13,161 nt of DNA from assembly GCA_003456855.1 (NCBI GenBank), contig DMOO01000182.1:1-13161 (forward strand), in the 5' to 3' direction. The position numbers and the translations under genes were made by a program. This stretch comes from Sphaerochaeta sp. GTDB lineage: Bacteria > Spirochaetota > Spirochaetia > Sphaerochaetales > Sphaerochaetaceae. Below are positions 1-6,209 of the stretch, piece after piece. The number at the start of each line of letters is the position of its first letter. The stretch's first letter is position 1. Below the pieces are notes generated by a model. It worked only from the letters and a program-made list of their open reading frames with translations, was not told where the DNA came from and made no database searches.

Positions 1-1761
1 GATTTCGCAGGTCGCTTCTATTGGACTCTGAAGGCCGACTTCGGTTCCTTCAAGGCTTCCTGGTACTCCCCTGAGAACACAATCAAGATCAACGAGGAGG
101 CCAAGGCCAACGAGCTTGCAGCCAAGCTCAAGGGTGCAAAGGGCAAGGTGACCAGTGTTCGCGAAGTTCCAAAGACAGAGAAACCACCTCTTGCCTATGA
201 CCTGACAGAGCTTCAGAGAGATGCCAACAACATCCTTGGCTTCTCCGCAAAGGAGACCCTGGACACTCTCCAGCGCCTCTACGAGGTCTACAAGATAGTG
301 ACCTATCCTAGAACAGACAGCCGCTACATCACAGCTGACATAGTCCCTACAATCCCGGACCGCCTTGCAGCACTCAGTGCAACCGCCTTTGGACTCAGGG
401 CTTCAAGTTTCCTTCGCAATGGAATCCGCACAGACCTCTCCCGTCTTGTGAACGACGAGCTTGTAAGCGACCACCATGCACTGCTTCCAACTGAGCAGAA
501 GGTTGACATCACAAAGCTTTCAACCAACGAGAAGGCTCTTTGGGAGCTGATCATCACCAGATTCCTGGAGACGGTCTCACCTGATTACGAGTACAAGACC
601 ACAACAGTGGAGGTTGAGGTGGAGGGCGAGCGCTTCATGACCCGTCTGACCTTGCCTGTGAAGCAGGGCTGGCGTGATGTCGCCAGGGACGTTGGCAGAA
701 GAAGTGCAGTCAACACCGAGGACGATGGGGATGGAGACCTTGGAATCCTCTCCCTCAAGGAGGGCACGGAGCTCACGATCAACGATGTGGTTCTCAAGAG
801 AAGTGCAACGCTTCCACCTGACAGATACACAGAGGCTGACCTTCTGTTTGCCATGGAGCATGCAGGACGCTTCGTGGAGGACGCCGAGCTCAAGAGTCAT
901 CTTGAGAACGGACTCGGAACACCTGCAACCAGAGCTGACATCATCGAGAAGCTCATCCAGAACAACTGCATTGAGAGACAGGGGAAGGAGCTTGTTCCTA
1001 CAGCCAAGGGACGTGAGCTTGTCCGCCTGGTTCCTCAGCAGCTCAAGAGCGCAGAACTCACAGGAAAGTGGGAGCAGAGACTTTTCTCGATTGCCCATGG
1101 AACTGAAACAGAGGCTCCGTTCATTGATGATATCAAGAAAAATGCAACTGATCTTGTGAATCAGGTTATTCTTAACCGTGAGAAGTTCGACCCGAACCTC
1201 ATGGGAGACAAGACCAGACTCTGCCCATACTGCGGCTGGCCAATGATGAATGTCTTCGATGAGTACGAACGTGTCCACCATGTCTGCCAGAGATTCTCCT
1301 GCGGCTACGAGGAGATGGAGGTCAAGAAGAGAGTGGAGGTCGCTCCTGCAGAGGTCATCCCTACACATGCCAGTGCATCGCCGACCAAGAGGGTTCTGGC
1401 AACAGCAACACCTGGAACCTCAGGCAAGAAGACCATCGTCATCCGCAAGGGTGCCGTGAAGGCCGCCGTTGCCAAGGCAACTCCTCAGGTCAAGTGGGAG
1501 ACGGTCACAGAGGTCGTCAAGCCAAGCCACTACAGGCCAAGGAACGAGTTCAGCCAGAACAGGGACAACGACAACAGAAGGTCCTTTGACAGAAAGCCTG
1601 ACAACCGCAACTTCAAGCGCGATGACCGCCGCAACGACAGACGCGAGTTCGGCTCCTATGAGAGCAAGGGCTCCTCTGGTGGCGGAACATTCGCAGACTT
1701 CATCAAGGCTTCCGAGGAAAGGAAGAAGCGTGATGAGGAGCGCAGGAAGAACAAGAAATGA
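1..1761 (+). CDS. topB: DNA topoisomerase III (type IA), 3' part, N-terminus outside window
   Basis: Type IA topoisomerase that relaxes or decatenates DNA by passing a strand through a transient single-strand break. The frame is open from base 1, so the gene begins upstream; 586 codons are visible and the TOPRIM metal-binding domain is missing. The block PPLAYDLTELQRDAN and the active-site motif TYPRTDSRY are typical of the TopB branch. The catalytic Tyr codon is at 304-306 (visible residue 102; Tyr328 in E. coli TopB), so about 220 residues probably lie upstream. The GLGTPATRADIIEKL block is also typical of the family. A four-Cys zinc-ribbon-like module follows (C-x2-C-x17-C-x4-C, visible residues 408-434), then a Pro/Ala/Lys linker and a basic Arg/Asn/Asp-rich tail from about residue 511 to the end. 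The GTG at 148 lies inside the conserved reading frame and is not the start. A terminator follows directly. Confidence 0.93.
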   Translation, partial: DFAGRFYWTLKADFGSFKASWYSPENTIKINEEAKANELAAKLKGAKGKVTSVREVPKTEKPPLAYDLTELQRDANNILGFSAKETLDTLQRLYEVYKIVTYPRTDSRYITADIVPTIPDRLAALSATAFGLRASSFLRNGIRTDLSRLVNDELVSDHHALLPTEQKVDITKLSTNEKALWELIITRFLETVSPDYEYKTTTVEVEVEGERFMTRLTLPVKQGWRDVARDVGRRSAVNTEDDGDGDLGILSLKEGTELTINDVVLKRSATLPPDRYTEADLLFAMEHAGRFVEDAELKSHLENGLGTPATRADIIEKLIQNNCIERQGKELVPTAKGRELVRLVPQQLKSAELTGKWEQRLFSIAHGTETEAPFIDDIKKNATDLVNQVILNREKFDPNLMGDKTRLCPYCGWPMMNVFDEYERVHHVCQRFSCGYEEMEVKKRVEVAPAEVIPTHASASPTKRVLATATPGTSGKKTIVIRKGAVKAAVAKATPQVKWETVTEVVKPSHYRPRNEFSQNRDNDNRRSFDRKPDNRNFKRDDRRNDRREFGSYESKGSSGGGTFADFIKASEERKKRDEERRKNKK

Positions 1762-1764
1762 GAA

Positions 1765-1793
1765 GCAGGAGGTGAAAGCCTCCTGTTTTTTTT
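1765..1793 (+). terminator. Rho-independent terminator of topB
   Basis: A perfect 7-bp stem (CAGGAGG / CCTCCTG, 1766-1772 with 1779-1785) closes a 6-nt loop, and eight T residues follow (1786-1793). It begins 4 nt after the topB stop codon and should insulate topB from plsC. Confidence 0.93.
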
Positions 1794-1813
1794 GCGCAAT
1801 TTGGCCGAAGTCT

Positions 1814-1837
1814 ACTAAAAGCAGAACTAAAAGTAGA
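1814..1837 (+). repeat. Tandem 12-bp repeat upstream of plsC
   Basis: Two head-to-tail copies, ACTAAAAGCAGA (1814-1825) and ACTAAAAGTAGA (1826-1837), differ at one base. The outer ends also form an inverted pair (TCTACT at 1811-1816, AGTAGA at 1832-1837). They sit just upstream of the possible plsC -10 at 1853, where a -35 element would be expected but is not recognisable. They could be a regulator site; binding is inference. Confidence 0.6.
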
Positions 1838-1852
1838 AAAGTTTTTAGACTA

Positions 1853-1858
1853 TATGAT
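1853..1858 (+). promoter_or_regulatory. Possible -10 element for plsC
   Basis: TATGAT matches the sigma70 -10 consensus at 5 of 6 positions, in an AT-rich stretch between the topB terminator and plsC. No -35 hexamer is seen at 16-18 bp; the tandem repeats occupy that place. A short inverted repeat (ATATGA at 1852-1857, TCATAT at 1867-1872) overlaps the site and could bind a regulator, or could be chance. plsC needs some promoter here because a strong terminator lies upstream. Confidence 0.4.
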
Positions 1859-1892
1859 AACCTTTGTCATATTTATTTAATTAGGTGTAGTA

Positions 1893-2624
1893 ATGGTAGT
1901 TCTGAAAGTAGTCCTGTATATCCTTCTTGCATTGTTTGCACTGATAATGCTTTGGTTTCTGCCATGTTTCTTCTACAGCCTTCCCATCAAGAAAAAGGTT
2001 TACAAGAAAAGCCATGCATTTGCCAGACTGGCTGGCGCAATCACCTGCTGGGGAGCTTTCTTCTTCACCAGGTCCCATGTGAAGGTTGTTGGAAAGGAGA
2101 AGATCCCTAAGGACACAAGGTTCGTCTACGTTGCAAACCATGTATCCAGGTTCGATCCAATGGTCATCCTGTACAAGCTTTCATCCTACAGAATCGGCTT
2201 CATCTCAAAACCCAGCAACTTCAAGATCCCTTTCTTCGGCAAGATAATCAGGAAGATGTGCTTCCTTGAGATAAACAGGGAGGACCCTAAGAAGGCCCTT
2301 GCCACAGTCAATGATGCAATAGACATCCTGAAGGCCGGAGAGGCCTCTATAGGTCTGTATCCGGAGGGGACCAGAAGCAAGGACGGGAAGCTTGGACCCT
2401 TCCACGGCTTCATGTTCAGAATCCCCCATCAGGCAGAGGTCCCTGTGGTTGTTGCAGTTACCAGGGGTACCGAAGAGGTGGCAAAGCGCTTCCCGTTCCC
2501 GGGTGGTGCAAGGATAGAGATAAAGATAATCGATGTTCTCGATGTCGAATACGTCAAGAGCCACAGGCCTGTCGAGATAAGCGAGAGGGTCGAGGCTCTT
2601 ATAAGAAATGAACTTGGTCAATAA
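1893..2624 (+). CDS. plsC: 1-acyl-sn-glycerol-3-phosphate acyltransferase (PlsC family)
   Basis: Membrane enzyme that acylates lysophosphatidate to phosphatidate, the common precursor of membrane phospholipids. The 243-aa protein has one N-terminal hydrophobic segment (about residues 3-30). It carries the family motifs in order: catalytic HX4D as NHVSRFD (His83, Asp88), a substrate-binding region near FFGKIIRK (114-121), EGTRS (158-162), and a VPVVVAVTRG block corresponding to motif IV. The length is normal. The start ATG is preceded by AGGTG at a 5-nt gap. The next gene, a lipid kinase, begins 14 nt after the stop behind a strong ribosome binding site, so the two are very likely co-transcribed. 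Related acyltransferases with other acceptors share these motifs, so the exact acceptor is not proven. Confidence 0.9.
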   Translation: MVVLKVVLYILLALFALIMLWFLPCFFYSLPIKKKVYKKSHAFARLAGAITCWGAFFFTRSHVKVVGKEKIPKDTRFVYVANHVSRFDPMVILYKLSSYRIGFISKPSNFKIPFFGKIIRKMCFLEINREDPKKALATVNDAIDILKAGEASIGLYPEGTRSKDGKLGPFHGFMFRIPHQAEVPVVVAVTRGTEEVAKRFPFPGGARIEIKIIDVLDVEYVKSHRPVEISERVEALIRNELGQ

Positions 2625-2638
2625 AAAAGGAGAAACAT

Positions 2639-3499
2639 ATGTACTACATTCTTTTCAATCCTAAGGCGGGCGGCGGCACAGGCGAGGCCACAGCCAGAAA
2701 GCTTGACGAGCTCCTCAAGGGTGAGGAACTCAAGTACCAGAGTGTTCTGGAGGTCAAGGACTACGCAAATTTCCTCTCTGAGATCGGCTCCGATGCAAAG
2801 ATCGTACTGGTTGGAGGAGATGGAAGCCTTAACCATTTTGCAAATGACATCAATGGCCTGGAATTAAAGAATGAGGTCTATTTCTTTGCTGGTGGAACGG
2901 GAAACGACTTCCTTAATGACCTTGAGCTTGACGCCTCAAAGGGACCTTATCTCATCAACAAGTACCTTAAGGACCTGCCTTCAGTCACCGTCAACGGAAA
3001 GAGGAGCCTGTTCGTCAACGGCATAGGCTATGGAATCGACGGATACTGCTGCGAGGTCGCAGACCAGCTGCATGACGCCGGAGTGCAGGACATCAACTAC
3101 ACCTCAATTGCAATCAAGGGACTTCTTGGAAAGTTCAAGCCAAGGAACGCAAAGATCACGGTCGACGGCAAGAGCTACAGCTTCAAGAAGGTCTGGCTAG
3201 CCCCTTCAATGAACGGTCGCTACTACGGTGGTGGAATGGACTGTGCACCTGCACAGGACAGACTGAACAAGGACCGCAAACTCTCTCTGGTTGTCTTCCA
3301 TGGAAGCGGAAAGCTGCACACCCTGATGATATTCCCAAGCATCTTCAAGGGTGAGCACGTAAAGCACACAAAGCAGGTCCAGGTGATTGAGGGCTATGAC
3401 ATCACAGTCGAGTTCGACGGACCATGTGCACTCCAGATCGACGGAGAGACGGTTCTTGCTGTCACAAAGTACAACGCAAAGAGCTCCAAGCTCGGTTGA
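2639..3499 (+). CDS. Diacylglycerol kinase family lipid kinase (YegS/DgkB-like)
   Basis: Soluble lipid kinase of the DAGK/NAD-kinase-like fold, expected to phosphorylate diacylglycerol or a similar lipid with ATP at the membrane face. The 286-aa sequence shows the family signatures in order: an N-terminal strand and NPKAGGG (residues 7-13), the nucleotide loop GGDGS (59-63; the usual last residue is Thr), GGTGND (85-90), and the late DGE (268-270) that helps in catalysis. AAAGGAGA lies 5 nt before the ATG. It follows plsC closely, so both genes of this unit would yield phosphatidate, one by acylation and one by phosphorylation. DgkB, YegS and sphingoid-type kinases cannot be separated from the sequence alone, so no symbol is given. 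Confidence 0.88.
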   Translation: MYYILFNPKAGGGTGEATARKLDELLKGEELKYQSVLEVKDYANFLSEIGSDAKIVLVGGDGSLNHFANDINGLELKNEVYFFAGGTGNDFLNDLELDASKGPYLINKYLKDLPSVTVNGKRSLFVNGIGYGIDGYCCEVADQLHDAGVQDINYTSIAIKGLLGKFKPRNAKITVDGKSYSFKKVWLAPSMNGRYYGGGMDCAPAQDRLNKDRKLSLVVFHGSGKLHTLMIFPSIFKGEHVKHTKQVQVIEGYDITVEFDGPCALQIDGETVLAVTKYNAKSSKLG

Positions 3500-3520
3500 T
3501 TGACATTTAAAGAGCATACA

Positions 3521-3549
3521 GAAACGGCGGCTTCACAGCCGCCGCTTTC
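3521..3549. terminator. Hairpin terminator between convergent transcription units
   Basis: A perfect 8-bp GC-rich stem (CGGCGGCT at 3525-3532, AGCCGCCG at 3537-3544) closes a 4-nt loop. GAAA and TTTC can extend it past one bulged C. It is followed by a T-rich but interrupted run on the plus strand and by TTTCTGTAT on the minus strand. It lies between the stops of the lipid kinase (plus) and the glycosyltransferase (minus) and probably ends both transcripts. Confidence 0.8.
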
Positions 3550-3558
3550 ATTTGTTCG

Positions 3559-4461
3559 TCACTCCGGATTCTTCCAGTGCTCACAGAGGGCTGTGAAGTC
3601 CGTCCTGTAGGATTTGATTCTTGGTTTGACCTCTTCATTGATGAACCTGCTGGACATCTTGGGGCCTTTCCTTATGTAGGCTCTGCCTTTTACCTGATGG
3701 ACTGCAAGGGCCTTTGAATAGAACCTCTCGAATCCCTGCTGCTCTGTTCTGTCCTCAATGAGGAACTGCTTTGCATAGAACAGGACCGCAATGTCGCTCA
3801 TTGTGTAGATGGGGTAGCCGTAGAGCCAGCATCTGACTCCGAAGTCCAGAGTCTGCCAATAGGCTCCCGAGATCTCCTCGTCATAGCCTCTGAGTCTCTG
3901 GAAGAGGGCCCTGTCATATAGACCGATCCCAAGGAAGGGATAGAGATTCTCAAGACATGGGGCGGTAGGCATGAAGGAGAGAGGGCTGACCTCCCTGCCC
4001 TGGAGATGAGGGGCTCTGATGGTAGGAATCTTCTCGTTGCTCTTGTTGAAGATCCAAGGACAGATCATAGCGGGGTGCTCGTCCTCCTTCATCTTCGCCT
4101 CAAGAGGCTTCCAGTCGAAGTTCATCAGATTCGTGTCGCTTCTCATGGTGAGAAAGTATGTCGTCATGCATACATCTGCAAGGGCGTTGACCCTTTCCGC
4201 CAAGGACGGTGCCTTCGGGAAGATGATGAAGGTGACATCTGGATACTTGTTCTGCATCTCATCCACATTGAAGCGATCGTTCTGTGACACTACATGAAGG
4301 CAGTAGTTGAAATTGCCGACGAACCAGTCAAGGGTATCCACCAGATCCTCCGGTGTTCCTGTGTCCATTATTCCTACGGCAAGGAACTCCTCCCTGTGGA
4401 GCTGGTTTATGAGTCTTCCAATGTCCTGTTTTCTGCTGGTAATCGAATATTTACGTGTCAC
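3559..4461 (-). CDS. GT2-like glycosyltransferase family protein
   Basis: Likely GT-A-fold sugar transferase; donor and acceptor unknown. The 300-aa protein has no signal peptide or obvious membrane span. It shows an early nucleotide-binding-like half (strands near residues 24-31, 54-59 and 76-81), an SDTN motif at 108-111 where family 2 enzymes carry DXD, and a late block YDRALFQRLRGYDE (182-195) followed by QTLDFGVR (203-210). The late block matches the GGFDE...ED-x-D/E-lg-R pattern of GT2 proteins. Mannosyltransferase-like or inactive variants are possible because DXD is not canonical. The start is GTG: an in-frame TGA lies 6 nt upstream and the next Met is residue 32. There is no Shine-Dalgarno sequence, but a promoter sits 6 nt upstream. 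It lies 45 bp downstream of the transglutaminase-like gene, so read-through is also possible. Confidence 0.7.
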   Translation of the reverse strand: MTRKYSITSRKQDIGRLINQLHREEFLAVGIMDTGTPEDLVDTLDWFVGNFNYCLHVVSQNDRFNVDEMQNKYPDVTFIIFPKAPSLAERVNALADVCMTTYFLTMRSDTNLMNFDWKPLEAKMKEDEHPAMICPWIFNKSNEKIPTIRAPHLQGREVSPLSFMPTAPCLENLYPFLGIGLYDRALFQRLRGYDEEISGAYWQTLDFGVRCWLYGYPIYTMSDIAVLFYAKQFLIEDRTEQQGFERFYSKALAVHQVKGRAYIRKGPKMSSRFINEEVKPRIKSYRTDFTALCEHWKNPE

Positions 4462-4467
4462 AATTCA

Positions 4468-4496
4468 ATAGTAATAACAAAAGAGGTTTTCTGCAA
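4468..4496 (-). promoter_or_regulatory. Candidate leaderless promoter of the glycosyltransferase gene
   Basis: On the minus strand, TTGCAG (4491-4496), a 17-bp spacer and TACTAT (4468-4473) are followed 6 nt later by the GTG start. The predicted transcription start falls on the G of GTG. The -35 is weak (3 of 6) and the -10 matches 4 of 6. Support comes mainly from the missing Shine-Dalgarno sequence and the same geometry at two other genes here. Confidence 0.4.
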
Positions 4497-4506
4497 TTGG
4501 AAAGAG

Positions 4507-5577
4507 TCAGTTGTGGAGCCTAAGAATCAGCTCCTCCTCGTAAATTGTGTAGTCCACAGCGGTGACAACCATTCCTGTGGCGTCCTCTATGGCCTGGAAG
4601 ATGCCCTGGTTCTTGAAGAGGTCGTCTATTGCATCAGAGAAGGCATGGTAGTTGGTGAACTTGACCACAGGGCCGTAGCCCAGATCCATGGCCCTCAGCA
4701 TGCACTGTGCTACAGCCTCCCTGGAGTAGGTTTCAACGCTTAGACCGAAGTAGTTGTAGAACTCCAGGTCGGTGGAGTTGCACTCCGGGATTGGAACGGG
4801 GTTCTCTATGGTATGGGTCTTGAGAATTTCCTCCGTTGTGGTGCACAGGAAGCGGTAGTCGGGAATTCCATCCTCAGCCGAGACCGCGATTCCGCTTGTT
4901 ACATCGACGTGGTACCATTGGCCGTTGATCTGCACAAGGTTCCACTCATGGCCGAGGGTTGTGTTCAGCATGCCCTCGCTTTGTGTCAGTCTGCCGTAGA
5001 CCACTGTGCAGGGGATTCCAAGGCACTGCATTATGAACTCGAAGGCCTTTGAGAAGGAGGCGCAGACTCCACTCTTCTCAAGCATGACGGAGCAGAGGCT
5101 TTGGTCAAGGTTCAGCTCATCATAGGTGCAGTTGTCTATCATGTAATCGTAGACGGCCTTTACCGTCTCGTAGGAGGGGTCGATGCTTTCCAGCTGGTCT
5201 GCGATCTCCATTATGGAGTCCTCTATCTCCTGGTTGGTTCTGAGTATCGTCTGCCTGTCAAGGTTGTAGGTGAACTCGACCCTGTGGCCGGTGATGCTGT
5301 TTCTGAGATAGCTTGTGACGTAGGTGTAGCCATTGACCCAGTAGATCTCCGGATGGTCCATCAGAAGACAGTCAAAGGCCTTCTGGATAGTCTCCTGGGA
5401 CATCGAGCCGCAGTTCCAGCTTGTTATCATATGGATCAGGCAGTCCTGAAGGGCCTGGTAGGCAAGCTGCTCCGTCTCCGAGAGAAGATCGAAGCAGTAG
5501 GTGTCCACCCCAGTCGAGAACACTGGAGTGACCAGCAGGGCAAGAAGGATGAGAATCAGAGCAAGGGCCTTACGCAT
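4507..5577 (-). CDS. Exported transglutaminase-like cysteine enzyme
   Basis: Predicted secreted protein with a transglutaminase-like (papain-fold) domain; the substrate is unknown, and such domains may cleave or cross-link proteins or peptides. Residues 1-22 form a signal peptide (MRK then a long Leu/Ile/Ala core). The catalytic triad is visible: Cys172 in SGVCASF, His210 in GHEWN and Asp225 in YHVDVT, numbered on 356 aa. A phrase near residues 74-84 (DHPEIYWVNGY) recurs, in my recollection, in bacterial proteins of this type. The C-terminal 110 residues have no recognised domain. The sequence has about 12 Cys, many for an exported protein. I choose the ATG at 5577 over the one at 5583: GGGAGG lies 6 nt before the former and directly abuts the latter. 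This gives an 8-nt overlap with trmL (ATGCGTAA), implying translational coupling. Confidence 0.82.
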   Translation of the reverse strand: MRKALALILILLALLVTPVFSTGVDTYCFDLLSETEQLAYQALQDCLIHMITSWNCGSMSQETIQKAFDCLLMDHPEIYWVNGYTYVTSYLRNSITGHRVEFTYNLDRQTILRTNQEIEDSIMEIADQLESIDPSYETVKAVYDYMIDNCTYDELNLDQSLCSVMLEKSGVCASFSKAFEFIMQCLGIPCTVVYGRLTQSEGMLNTTLGHEWNLVQINGQWYHVDVTSGIAVSAEDGIPDYRFLCTTTEEILKTHTIENPVPIPECNSTDLEFYNYFGLSVETYSREAVAQCMLRAMDLGYGPVVKFTNYHAFSDAIDDLFKNQGIFQAIEDATGMVVTAVDYTIYEEELILRLHN

Positions 5578-6091
5578 CAGCATCCTCCCATCTGTGGTCG
5601 TTGAGCTGTCCAGTTGTCCTCAAAGCTCTGAATCCGGTTCTCCTTAGGACCTCGTAGACAGCAACGGCAACAGCGTTGGACAGGTTCAGAGAGCGCTTGC
5701 CCTCAAGCATAGGGATGCGCACACAGGTGGCGGCTTTGGCCAGAAGAAGATCCTCTTCAAGGCCGTGGGACTCGCAGCCGAATGCCAGCCAAACCTCATC
5801 ATGGGCCTTATCAACAATGTCTACATCCCAATAGTTCTGATGTCCTTTCTGAGAGAAATAGAATATCTTTTTATCACCATGCTGAGCAAAGAAGGCATCA
5901 TTGTTCTCATATTCGTGTATCTCGAGACCTTCCCAATAATCCAGTCCTGCACGTCTTAGATGCTTCTCGTCCAATGAGAATCCAAGCGGATGGACCAGAT
6001 GCAGGGCGCTCCCCGTGGCACTGCAGGTGCGGGAGATGTTGCCTGTGTTCTGTGGAATTTCCGGCTGGAAAAGGACGATGTTTATCTTCAT
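5570..6091 (-). CDS. trmL: tRNA (cytidine/uridine-34 2'-O)-methyltransferase TrmL (SPOUT)
   Basis: Knotted SPOUT enzyme that uses S-adenosylmethionine to 2'-O-methylate the wobble base of certain tRNA-Leu species. The 173-aa product shows the family motifs: the N-terminal strand INIVLFQPEIPQNTGNISR (residues 3-21), HPLGF and HLRRAGLDYW (34-53), FGCESHGL (104-111) and the SAM-knot block RIPMLEGKRSLNLSNA (125-140). The start is uncertain. The frame is open to a TTG at 6178, but family proteins begin at the MKINIVLF position, hence the ATG at 6091, which lacks a Shine-Dalgarno sequence. An ATG at 6145 would add 18 residues of unfamiliar sequence and fits the candidate promoter better. The TTG at 6178 lies upstream of the candidate -10 and is unlikely. 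The last 8 nt overlap the next gene of the unit. Confidence 0.9.
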   Translation of the reverse strand: MKINIVLFQPEIPQNTGNISRTCSATGSALHLVHPLGFSLDEKHLRRAGLDYWEGLEIHEYENNDAFFAQHGDKKIFYFSQKGHQNYWDVDIVDKAHDEVWLAFGCESHGLEEDLLLAKAATCVRIPMLEGKRSLNLSNAVAVAVYEVLRRTGFRALRTTGQLNDHRWEDADA

Positions 6092-6146
6092 GTCTGAAAG
6101 GATAGCACGTTTGGGGCCAAAAGGTACATTGATTACTTTCTCCATG

Positions 6147-6175
6147 TTGAAAGCATTTTCTCTTTGTATTATAGT
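6147..6175 (+). promoter_or_regulatory. Candidate promoter of the serS-pncB-PAP2 operon
   Basis: TTGAAA (6147-6152), a 17-bp spacer and TATAGT (6170-6175) each match the sigma70 consensus at 5 of 6. The predicted start is near 6182, giving a leader of about 28 nt before the serS ATG with a weak CGAGG ribosome site. It overlaps the divergent trmL promoter. I see no T-box or other structured leader. Confidence 0.65.
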
Positions 6176-6197
6176 CAAGATGATTTCTTTTACTTAA
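6168..6197 (-). promoter_or_regulatory. Candidate promoter of the trmL unit
   Basis: On the minus strand, a perfect -10 TATAAT (6168-6173) is preceded by TTAAGT (6192-6197) at 18 bp. The predicted start is near 6161. The -10 overlaps the -10 of the serS promoter on the other strand. Confidence 0.6.
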
Positions 6198-6209
6198 CGA
6201 GGCATTCAA

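Noticed and set aside
148..150. GTG as the start of the topoisomerase
   Set aside because: The reading frame is open and of matching style from base 1; the catalytic domains of the family need more than 200 residues upstream.
577..1368. Long minus-strand open frame (263 codons) inside topB
   Set aside because: It lies antisense to conserved TopB sequence, including the region after the active site, and has no recognisable motif or ribosome site. Codon bias of the sense gene explains the lack of stops.
1469..2110. Plus-strand 213-codon frame bridging topB and plsC
   Set aside because: Out of phase with both real genes; it crosses a strong terminator and has Ser/Arg-rich low-complexity composition typical of a shadow frame.
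3501..3506. TTGACA after the lipid kinase stop as a promoter -35
   Set aside because: No -10 hexamer at 15-19 bp, and a terminator hairpin starts about 20 bp downstream with no plus-strand gene to serve.
5581..5583. Upstream ATG of the transglutaminase-like gene
   Set aside because: The Shine-Dalgarno GGGAGG directly abuts it with no spacing; the ATG 6 nt later has ideal spacing and begins a normal signal peptide (MRK).
6182..6209. T-box or other riboswitch in the serS leader
   Set aside because: The predicted leader is about 28 nt, with no room for a specifier stem or antiterminator.
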